In this document: piece after piece, positions 6,360 through 11,928 of the stretch
Position numbering within the stretch: the stretch's first letter is position 1
Layout of the letters: each line of letters opens with the position of its first letter
NCBI GenBank assembly: GCA_001801405.1
Contig: MGXQ01000004.1
Span: 2,902-14,829 of the forward strand
Length of the DNA: 11,928 nucleotides
Origin: Gammaproteobacteria bacterium RIFCSPHIGHO2_02_FULL_42_13
GTDB lineage: Bacteria; Pseudomonadota; Gammaproteobacteria; UBA12402
Direction: 5' to 3'
Notes under the pieces: model-generated
What the model saw: the letters and a program-made list of their open reading frames with translations, nothing else
What the model was told of the DNA's origin: nothing
Database searches by the model: none
Translations under genes and position numbers: made by a program

Positions 6360-7744
6360 TAAACATCCTGATCCGTATATGTCGTGCTCGTGAAATTTTC
6401 GAAACGCGTATATTGCCCCAAAAAAGTCAACGGAATTTTACCAATCGGGCCATTGCGTTGCTTAGCAATAATGATTTCGGCTTTGCCTTTATCTGGACTG
6501 TTTTCATTATAAACTTCGTCACGATAAATAAAAACGATCAAATCCGCATCCTGTTCAATACTGCCAGACTCACGCAAGTCAGACATGATCGGCCGTTTAT
6601 CCGAACGCTGTTCCAAACTACGATTTAATTGCGAAAGCGCCAACACCGGCACATTTAATTCTTTCGCCAACGCTTTTAAATTTCGCGACACTTCAGAAAT
6701 TTCCGTTGCACGATTTTCTTTTGTCCCCACCACTTGCATCAATTGCAAATAATCAATAATAATCAATCCTAATTCGCCTTGCTCTCGATGCACGCGACGT
6801 GCGCGCGAGCGCACTTCGGCTGGCGATAAACTCGCCGTATCATCAATAAATAAACGCGATTCCGATAACATACTTACCGCGGAGGTAATGCGCGGCCAAT
6901 CTTCTTCCGCTAACTTACCCGTGCGAACTTTATGTTGATCGATACGACCGAGCGATGACATCATGCGCATGGCCAATGATTCGCCCGACATTTCCATGCT
7001 AAAAATTAACACCGGTTTTTTTGTTTTAATCGCAGCATGTTCGCCAATGTTCATCGCCATTGCTGTTTTACCCATCGAAGGACGACCGGCTAAAATAATT
7101 AAATCCGAATTTTGTAATCCCGATGTTTTTTCATCAAAATCATTAAAGCCCGTTGGCAATCCCGTAATCGGATCATGACTATGAAACAATGTATCGATAC
7201 GATCCACGGCATGAGCGAGTAATGTTTTAATGCTTTTTGCGCCCGACCCACGCGTATGCTGTTCGGCAATTGCAAACACACGACGCTCAGCATCATCCAA
7301 CAGATTATTACTCTCGCGACCTTCTGTATTAAATGCACTATCCGCAATTTCGGCGGCCACGCCAATTAATTGGCGCAATACCGAACGCTCACGCACAATA
7401 CCCGCATACGCTACAATATTTGCCGCGCTTGGCACATTTTTGGCCAGTTCAAATAAATAAATTTCGCCACCCGCTCTTTCCAAATCGCCACGCTCTTTCA
7501 ATATTTCGGCTAACGTCAGTACATCAAACGGTTTTTGCTGACTCGCCAAACGCTCAACAGCATTAAAGATCAAACGATGATCAGCTCGATAAAAATCAGT
7601 ATCCGAAACATGATCAATAATTTTGTCCCATGCCTCATTATCCAGCATTAACCCACCCAGCACGGCCTGTTCGGCTTCAGCCGAGTGCGGAGGCACCTTG
7701 GCATTGAGTAAAGCATTTTGCTTGGTCAAAACTTGATCGTTCAT
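6359..7744 (-). CDS. dnaB: Replicative DNA helicase DnaB
   Basis: DnaB is the hexameric 5'-3' helicase that unwinds DNA at the replication fork and recruits primase. It has 461 residues with no intein (E. coli 471). The N-terminal collar domain (about 15-120) starts with PPHSAEAEQAVLGGLMLD. The RecA-like motor has Walker A GRPSMGKT (220-227), the catalytic glutamate in FSMEMSGE (Glu251), Walker B LIIIDYLQL (327-335), and the arginine finger in KQRNGP (Arg430). No convincing ribosome binding site precedes the ATG. The stop overlaps the alr start. Upstream, a non-ribosomal ATPase gene separates it from rplI, its usual neighbour in many bacteria. Confidence 0.98.
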   Translation of the reverse strand: MNDQVLTKQNALLNAKVPPHSAEAEQAVLGGLMLDNEAWDKIIDHVSDTDFYRADHRLIFNAVERLASQQKPFDVLTLAEILKERGDLERAGGEIYLFELAKNVPSAANIVAYAGIVRERSVLRQLIGVAAEIADSAFNTEGRESNNLLDDAERRVFAIAEQHTRGSGAKSIKTLLAHAVDRIDTLFHSHDPITGLPTGFNDFDEKTSGLQNSDLIILAGRPSMGKTAMAMNIGEHAAIKTKKPVLIFSMEMSGESLAMRMMSSLGRIDQHKVRTGKLAEEDWPRITSAVSMLSESRLFIDDTASLSPAEVRSRARRVHREQGELGLIIIDYLQLMQVVGTKENRATEISEVSRNLKALAKELNVPVLALSQLNRSLEQRSDKRPIMSDLRESGSIEQDADLIVFIYRDEVYNENSPDKGKAEIIIAKQRNGPIGKIPLTFLGQYTRFENFTSTTYTDQDV

Positions 7745-7791
7745 AGCTTGTGCACCATAAGATTAGAAAGGAATTACAACAATTGTGGCGC

Positions 7792-7820
7792 ATTATAGGA
7801 GATGTTTCAATGGGTATTTT
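7792..7820 (-). promoter_or_regulatory. Candidate dnaB promoter
   Basis: On the minus strand a perfect -10 TATAAT (7792-7797) lies about 48 bases upstream of the dnaB ATG. The -35 position at 17-bp spacing (7815-7820, AAAATA) is weak. That -35 region overlaps a sequence resembling the ATPase operator repeat (plus strand 7809-7821), so an activator may compensate. Confidence 0.35.
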
Positions 7821-7933
7821 GGAGGCTTTACATCATTTCATGACAAATGCCACGATATAAATCAACCAATGTAAAATATTGATTCAAAAAAATCTGAGCA
7901 GGTTTTATTTCTTTCCTCCGCGAGACATTACAT

Positions 7934-9295
7934 TCAATTCAAAAGCAACCGATGCGTTTGTTCAACCAAATACAGCGGAAGAGATAATAATCTATAACTA
8001 ATCAGCTTGCCTTGATGATCTTTTATCTTAACTGCCGTTACACTGGGAACATCGGCATTAAATCTAATGGCTATCGATAATTTTTTTAATCCCATAAAAA
8101 CATGCAAAGATCGCAATGTTCCCGTCGTACCCGATTTCACCTCAATCGGAATAACATTTGTTTCATGCTGGATTAAATAATCAATTTCTGCCGAGGCGCC
8201 CGCTTTTTCTCGGATCCAATAATACAACGTGGGATCTATAAAACTTGGCTGAACTGTTCTAAGTAATTGGCCAACCAATTGTTCTGCCACCCCTCCTTCA
8301 TGAACTAATAGTAAATCATTAATATTCATAGAATCTTTTAAATTTAATCCTAATAATACCGAGACCAAACCCACATCTAAAAAAATCATTTTAAAAAAAT
8401 TCTCTTTTGATTCAGCCAGCAATGGCAAGCCATTGCCATGACTATAATTGACTTTATGACAGATTCTTGCTCGAGACAACAAATGCAACGCTGTTTTAAC
8501 AGTAACGGATTGTATGTCATTATTGACTTGACTATATTTGAATTTTTTACCCAACAATCGCGGTACGGCGCTTAACACCTCCTCTAATCTTTCAGAAGAA
8601 ATTCTGCCCACATATTTAGCAAAATCATCACGATACGTCGCCAACAAATTTTGTTGAATTTCACTGGCTTTCAACAAAGATTGATTGTTAACCCAGTTTT
8701 TTACGACCTCAGGCAAGCCTCCAATAACAACATATTCTCGCAATAAATTCCATAATCGCTCATGCATGACAGCTGGTATTTGATCGTCCAATTGATAATG
8801 GTGCAAAAAATCATATAGCTTATCTTGCCCAATCGCCAACAAAAATTCTTCAAATGACATGGGTTCCAAATACAAATAACTAATGCGCCCCACAGGCATA
8901 CTAAACTCATGTTTTTCTAAAGCAAAATCCAATAGAGAACCTGCCGCAATCACCGCTAATTCAGATAATTCCTCACAAAACCAACGCAGTTTTGCTAACA
9001 AAGCAGGTGCCGCTTGAATTTCGTCTAAAAATAACAGACTCTGATCTGGTACAATCGTTTGATTAAAATAAGTTTCTAGCAAAACTAATGTTTTTTTAGG
9101 ATCATTATTTTTAAACAGAGAAATCAAATTGGGATCGCGCTCAAAGTTAAGCTCCAAAAGCGTTTTTCCGCTCACCTCTGAGAAATGACGAACCAGCCAA
9201 GTTTTCCCTACTTGGCGCGCACCACGAATAATAAGCGGCTTGCGATCAGATTTATCCAGCCAGGAAACCAGCTGTGCTATTGCCTTTCGCTCCAT
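7934..9295 (-). CDS. ATP-binding protein, AAA_14 plus DUF4143 type
   Basis: This is a 453-residue predicted ATPase of the large family pairing an AAA_14 module with a DUF4143 C-terminal domain. Walker A is GARQVGKT (25-32), Walker B LLFLDEIQ (87-94), and a GSLL motif (119-122) follows at the expected sensor position. Near the C-terminus, Asp372 and EVK (385-387) form a D...ExK pattern like the core of PD-(D/E)XK nuclease folds. Family function is not established, so nuclease activity is only a possibility. The start at 9295 was chosen over an upstream ATG at 9418 because AGGAG lies 7 bases before it and a 17-bp-spaced promoter overlaps the longer reading. It interrupts the usual rplI-dnaB adjacency, has its own promoter and operator-like repeats, and looks more AT-rich than its neighbours, all consistent with horizontal gain. 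Confidence 0.88.
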   Translation of the reverse strand: MERKAIAQLVSWLDKSDRKPLIIRGARQVGKTWLVRHFSEVSGKTLLELNFERDPNLISLFKNNDPKKTLVLLETYFNQTIVPDQSLLFLDEIQAAPALLAKLRWFCEELSELAVIAAGSLLDFALEKHEFSMPVGRISYLYLEPMSFEEFLLAIGQDKLYDFLHHYQLDDQIPAVMHERLWNLLREYVVIGGLPEVVKNWVNNQSLLKASEIQQNLLATYRDDFAKYVGRISSERLEEVLSAVPRLLGKKFKYSQVNNDIQSVTVKTALHLLSRARICHKVNYSHGNGLPLLAESKENFFKMIFLDVGLVSVLLGLNLKDSMNINDLLLVHEGGVAEQLVGQLLRTVQPSFIDPTLYYWIREKAGASAEIDYLIQHETNVIPIEVKSGTTGTLRSLHVFMGLKKLSIAIRFNADVPSVTAVKIKDHQGKLISYRLLSLPLYLVEQTHRLLLN

Positions 9296-9323
9296 ATCAA
9301 CTCCTACATGATAATCTCTTATC

Positions 9324-9352
9324 ACTATAGCTGATATTAGCCTCAAAATCAA
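9324..9352 (-). promoter_or_regulatory. Promoter of the DUF4143-type ATPase gene
   Basis: On the minus strand TTGATT (9347-9352) and TATAGT (9324-9329) are separated by exactly 17 bases. The predicted start is about 20 bases upstream of the ATG at 9295, giving a short leader with the AGGAG site. Two operator-like repeats lie immediately upstream of the -35 element. Confidence 0.6.
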
Positions 9353-9358
9353 TTCTAA

Positions 9359-9414
9359 CTTATTAAAAATGGGGGCATTTTTGACATGAATCTTATTAAA
9401 AATGGGGGTATTTT
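9359..9414. repeat. Pair of operator-like direct repeats upstream of the ATPase gene
   Basis: CTTATTAAAAATGGGGG plus (C/T)ATTTT occurs at 9359-9381 and 9392-9414, with a 33-bp period, about three turns of the helix. Each copy is also an inverted repeat: on the minus strand the inner one reads AAAAATG-CCCC-CATTTTT, and the outer has one mismatch. The inner copy ends 6 bases upstream of the -35 element, a position that suits an activator or an autoregulator. In-frame translation through them produces a spurious repeated TPIFNK/APIFNK peptide, which explains the longer open frame. Confidence 0.6.
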
Positions 9415-9447
9415 GCATAAGATCCGGCGCAAAAGAAGGAATGGAAC

Positions 9448-9487
9448 CCGCACTTCATATTACCCATGCAGGTAATATGAAGTGCGG
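9448..9487 (-). terminator. Hairpin after rplI, probable terminator of the ribosomal operon
   Basis: A perfect 17-bp inverted repeat (CCGCACTTCATATTACC at 9448-9464 and its complement at 9471-9487) encloses a 6-nt loop. It starts 15 bases after the rplI stop. On the minus strand it is followed by a pyrimidine-rich stretch (TTCCATTCCTTCTTTT) rather than a clean U run, so termination may be partial, or the stem may mainly protect the 3' end of the mRNA. Confidence 0.7.
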
Positions 9488-9502
9488 TATGACAGGTGAT
9501 CA

Positions 9503-9997
9503 TTATTCTCCGTTCTTTTCCATTTCGTCCGTTGTCACGTCATCTGCCGTTTCTTCAGATTTGACGTTAAGCTTAATTTTAGCTTTTACATCGCTATGGA
9601 AAATCAACACAATATTGTATTCGCCGGTAGAACGAATTGGACCATCGGGCAAGGTCACTTCGGACTTCTCAACGGTTAAGCCTTTCGCCGTAATCGCATC
9701 GACAATTTCGCGCACGCCGATGGATCCAAATAATTTACCTTCGTCTTGTGTTTTGCACATTAACGTAATCTCTAAATTCTTGAACGGTTCGGCACGTTTT
9801 TGTGCGACGGCCAAATGCTCCGCAGCAATTTTTTCAAGTTCTGCACGACGCGCTTCAAATTTTTTGATATTTTCTTCATTGGCTGGCACCGCTTTGCCAT
9901 AAGGAATTAAATGGTTACGCGCATAGCCCGGTTTGACCTTCACTGTATCGCCTAACTTACCTAAATTATGAACCGCTTCTAATAAAATAACTTCCAT
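9503..9997 (-). CDS. rplI: 50S ribosomal protein L9
   Basis: L9 binds 23S rRNA near the L1 stalk base and stabilises the large subunit. The N-terminal domain is canonical (MEVILLEAVHNLGKLGDTV, then KPGYARNHLIPYGKA), followed by the long connecting helix (about 41-75) and the C-terminal domain (KLFGSIGVREIVDAI through TGEYNIVL). At 164 residues it is about 15 longer than E. coli L9 because of an acidic tail (SEETADDVTTDEMEKNGE). AGAGGAT lies 5-6 bases upstream of the ATG. It is the last gene of the rpsF operon, 14 bases after the membrane protein gene, and is followed by a long hairpin. Confidence 0.97.
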   Translation of the reverse strand: MEVILLEAVHNLGKLGDTVKVKPGYARNHLIPYGKAVPANEENIKKFEARRAELEKIAAEHLAVAQKRAEPFKNLEITLMCKTQDEGKLFGSIGVREIVDAITAKGLTVEKSEVTLPDGPIRSTGEYNIVLIFHSDVKAKIKLNVKSEETADDVTTDEMEKNGE

Positions 9998-10011
9998 AAT
10001 ATCCTCTCTTT

Positions 10012-10917
10012 TTAACGCACCCTAAATTCAACTCGTTTTCTAAAATCAATTACTACATCTAACACGGCAATCACAACAAGCAACCCAATGGTGGTAACTG
10101 GAAATACACCCATCAAAATCGCCAATAAAATAAATAAGATCGCGATTTTCAATTTCGATAAACGCCTCGCCAATAATGTCGCGTGTATAACGCTAAGCCC
10201 AACCAACAAAAATGGCAACAATAACACTGGCAACACATCGCGCGAAAAACTCACATTAAACCAAGCAAGCGACACGTCAACAATCAACAGTACAGTAGGC
10301 ACAGTGCTCACCCGAAAATTTAACCACTCTATTAGCCATGCCTGCGGCAATTGCACGATTGATTGCAAAAATCGACCCACCATCAATTCACTGATTGCTG
10401 CAAATACTACAATCGCCGCCTGTATGCCCGTTGCGAATTGTGCAAACACTGGCAATATTTTATTAATACGATCCATATTAAAGGATAACGGCGTAAATTC
10501 CATAATACGCTGGATAGATTGCGTGATTTCCCCGACCCACCACTGGGCTATATCGGGATAATATAAATGAATACCAATCACCCCGAGAATACCCACGAAC
10601 GTACCAATCTCCAATGCCACTATCCAGCTCGCATGCCGTTTCAGCAACAATGTCAAACACCACACAAACAGGAGACCGAACACAACTGAATTAAAAAACG
10701 GCATCCACATATGCATGGCGCCCAATACAACATAGGGCAACGCCGCCCACAATATCACAAGAAAGCCTTCATACGCGCCTTTTGACAAAGTAACCAAGAC
10801 CACAATGGCAACGCTCATCCATCCCAACAGCGGAATAAACGAGAAGAGCAGCGCCATCCCAATCGCCTGCACTCGTCCACGAAGCACAAATTGAGCAAAG
10901 TTGCGTGCTAATGACAT
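10012..10917 (-). CDS. DUF2232-type integral membrane protein
   Basis: This 301-residue protein is mostly hydrophobic, with roughly seven or eight predicted membrane spans in a DUF2232/YybS-like arrangement and a basic C-terminus (DFRKRVEFRVR). The start MSLARNF at 10917 was preferred to an upstream ATG at 10977, because the longer version would overlap most of the rpsR 3' end and its extra N-terminus is just the rpsR sequence in another frame. With the chosen start, the rpsR stop and this ATG are separated by one base (TAA-T-ATG), so translation is probably coupled; no separate ribosome binding site is obvious. A membrane protein of this type sits beside rplI in several bacterial lineages, including the YybS gene of Bacillus. 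Its function is unknown. Confidence 0.8.
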   Translation of the reverse strand: MSLARNFAQFVLRGRVQAIGMALLFSFIPLLGWMSVAIVVLVTLSKGAYEGFLVILWAALPYVVLGAMHMWMPFFNSVVFGLLFVWCLTLLLKRHASWIVALEIGTFVGILGVIGIHLYYPDIAQWWVGEITQSIQRIMEFTPLSFNMDRINKILPVFAQFATGIQAAIVVFAAISELMVGRFLQSIVQLPQAWLIEWLNFRVSTVPTVLLIVDVSLAWFNVSFSRDVLPVLLLPFLLVGLSVIHATLLARRLSKLKIAILFILLAILMGVFPVTTIGLLVVIAVLDVVIDFRKRVEFRVR

Positions 10918-10918
10918 A

Positions 10919-11143
10919 TTATTTGTGGCTATCGCAATAAGGCAATAACGATAACAATCGCGACACCTTAATTGCATTGGTTAGTAAACGTTGATGCTTG
11001 GCGCATGTTCCCGTAATGCGACTCGGCACAATCTTGCCCGTTTCTGAAATAAACCGTCCCAATAATTCTACGTCTTTAAAATCTATGTCTGTCATCTCAT
11101 TTACACAAAAGTAACAAACTTTTTTACGTCTAAAGTAAGCCAT
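10919..11143 (-). CDS. rpsR: 30S ribosomal protein S18
   Basis: S18 binds the 30S platform as a heterodimer with S6. The 74-residue product is full length (E. coli 75) and shows FRRKKVCYFC, the segment DFKDVELLGRFISETGKI and the signature PSRITGTCAKHQR. Its ATG overlaps the rpsF stop as TAATG and is preceded by GAGGAG inside the end of rpsF. It is followed directly by the DUF2232-type gene. No priB lies between rpsF and rpsR, unlike in E. coli. Confidence 0.98.
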   Translation of the reverse strand: MAYFRRKKVCYFCVNEMTDIDFKDVELLGRFISETGKIVPSRITGTCAKHQRLLTNAIKVSRLLSLLPYCDSHK

Positions 11144-11544
11144 TATTTTTGCTCCTCATTATCCATTTCAGTCGTTTTGACCTCTACCCGACGCTTTTCG
11201 GATCGAACCGGCTCTTGATATTTATTGGCTTCTTTTGCCAACGGCGACATGGCGGTAATAGCATAATCTCGTCGGATGACAAGCGATCGTAATACCGCAT
11301 CATTAAAACGAAACAAATGATTTAACTCATCTAAGGTTTCTTGATCACATTCGATGTTCATCAACAAGTAATGTGCTTTATGCACTTTTTCAATTTGGTA
11401 AGCGAGCTGACGTCGACCCCAATTTTCTAAGCGGTGCACGATTGCTTTATGGGCGTTCATCACTTGACGATAACGGTCCAACATGGCTGGAACTTGTTCG
11501 CTTTGATCTGGATGGATCAAAAGAACGACTTCATAATGTCGCAT
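11143..11544 (-). CDS. rpsF: 30S ribosomal protein S6
   Basis: S6 pairs with S18 in the platform of the small subunit. The 133-residue product starts MRHYEVVLLIHPDQSEQVPAM and contains the typical GRRQLAYQI and HYLLMNIE segments and the LRSLVIRRD region, with a charged C-terminal tail (DNEEQK) after about residue 110. The start at 11544 is supported by GAGGAG 7 bases upstream and by family length; an ATG at 11592 would add 16 residues not seen in S6. It is the first gene of the operon, has a well-formed promoter, and its stop overlaps rpsR. Confidence 0.97.
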   Translation of the reverse strand: MRHYEVVLLIHPDQSEQVPAMLDRYRQVMNAHKAIVHRLENWGRRQLAYQIEKVHKAHYLLMNIECDQETLDELNHLFRFNDAVLRSLVIRRDYAITAMSPLAKEANKYQEPVRSEKRRVEVKTTEMDNEEQK

Positions 11545-11567
11545 ATGGTTCTCCTCTTGGTTTATCA

Positions 11568-11590
11568 GCCGCCCAAAAATTTGATGCGGC
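11568..11590 (-). promoter_or_regulatory. Possible S6:S18 autoregulatory leader hairpin
   Basis: In the roughly 80-nt rpsF leader, GCCGC pairs with GCGGC around an AU-rich loop, and AUCA/UGAU offers an alternative pairing around it. Leaders of rpsF in many bacteria carry an S6:S18-binding hairpin that presents a CCG triplet and mimics part of 16S rRNA. A CCG is present here at the right place, but I could not confirm the published consensus by eye. Confidence 0.35.
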
Positions 11591-11630
11591 AAGGAAATAG
11601 TGATTTAAAAAGAACAACTTAACAGGGGGC

Positions 11631-11659
11631 ATTGTATTTAAATTTATTCAACTTGACAA
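11631..11659 (-). promoter_or_regulatory. Promoter of the rpsF operon
   Basis: On the minus strand TTGTCA (11654-11659) and TACAAT (11631-11636) are separated by exactly 17 bases, each matching the sigma-70 consensus at five of six positions. The start would fall near 11624, giving a leader of about 80 nt before the rpsF ATG. Confidence 0.7.
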
Positions 11660-11766
11660 GCCTTTTATCAACAGACAAAATAGTGCTCTTTAATCAAATA
11701 GTTAAGCCTGTGAAAACGCTCAGCTGGGAAGACGCTTCGCTTATCTCAGGGCTTTAGATTGATTAT

Positions 11767-11843
11767 GGCTACGTAGCTCAGTCGGTTAGAGCGCGGCACT
11801 CATAATGCTGAGGTCGGTGGTTCGAGTCCACCCGTAGCCACCA
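11767..11843 (+). tRNA. tRNA-Met (CAU), elongator
   Basis: The 77-nt gene folds as a complete tRNA: acceptor GGCTACG pairs with CGTAGCC, the D arm is AGCTCAGTCGGTTAGAGC, the anticodon arm GCACTCATAATGC carries CAT at the anticodon, and the T arm is GGTGGTTCGAGTCCACC. The discriminator A and CCA tail are encoded. The acceptor and D arm match E. coli elongator tRNA-Met almost exactly, and the first acceptor base pair is a normal G-C, which excludes initiator tRNA. A TTGACA on the plus strand (11653-11658), overlapping the rpsF -35, may belong to its promoter. A short T run follows the gene; nothing else is evident to the end of the window. Confidence 0.97.
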
Positions 11844-11928
11844 ATTTTTCAAATAGCTATCGTTATATCATCGGTGGATTCAACCAATAAGCGCAACGCC
11901 TTTTTAAAGTAAGAAATCTCCGCTGCTT

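Noticed and set aside
6359..7744. Intein or insertion in DnaB, a common intein host
   Set aside because: The protein is of normal length and all motifs are contiguous and correctly spaced.
9296..9418. Longer start for the ATPase gene (ATG at 9418)
   Set aside because: The extra 41 residues translate the operator-like repeats and the promoter. The ATG at 9295 has a good ribosome binding site and begins the conserved domain.
10918..10977. Longer start for the DUF2232-type gene
   Set aside because: It would overlap the rpsR 3' end by 59 bases and adds a Cys-rich non-membrane stretch that is only rpsR sequence in another frame.
11545..11592. Longer start for rpsF
   Set aside because: It runs through the ribosome binding site and part of the leader hairpin; S6 proteins begin at MRHYE-type sequences.

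Overview
The window looks like a piece of a gammaproteobacterial chromosome, most likely from the Legionellales (Coxiella/Legionella side). The evidence is the gammaproteobacterial type-A RNase P RNA, the elongator tRNA-Met, E. coli-like lengths and active-site positions in DnaB, Alr, RadA and RsmI, moderately AT-rich DNA (judged by eye, not computed), and the gene order rpsF-rpsR-DUF2232-rplI-dnaB-alr-radA. The taxonomic placement is inference.

Layout, left to right. Bases 1-1382 (+) hold the 3' part of a long helical protein that I do not recognise; its 5' end is outside the window. It converges on rnpB (1476-1821, minus). All the other protein genes are on the minus strand, so transcription runs right to left: rpsF (S6), rpsR (S18), a DUF2232-type membrane protein, rplI (L9), a DUF4143-type ATPase, dnaB, alr, a 17-kDa-antigen-type lipoprotein, radA, rsmI, then rnpB. 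A tRNA-Met(CAU) gene lies at 11767-11843 on the plus strand, divergent from rpsF.

The genes fall into units. rpsF-rpsR-membrane protein-rplI is a tight ribosomal operon with a good promoter and a possible S6:S18 leader hairpin, and it ends in a 17-bp perfect hairpin after rplI. The ATPase (7934-9295) sits between rplI and dnaB with its own promoter and two operator-like repeats, and looks like an inserted cargo gene. dnaB and alr overlap as TAATG. The lipoprotein gene has its own promoter and a strong intrinsic terminator. radA and rsmI are followed by rnpB, which has its own -10 element. No gene-free stretch exceeds about 300 bases.

The most unusual structure is a composite repeat found three times: 1870-1975 (inverted), 2931-3101 and 5155-5273. 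It is built from a 13-bp palindrome, CAGCTCTGAGCTG, at fixed spacings. It also carries a second palindrome (GTAGGTAAATTACCTAC-like) and a constant CACAGCAAG box placed exactly 12 nt after a 13-bp palindrome. In every complete unit the distance between the last two palindromes is exactly 44 nt, although half of that spacer differs between copies. One copy supplies the last codons and the stop of radA. I do not recognise this element. Otherwise the window is mostly conserved housekeeping DNA.
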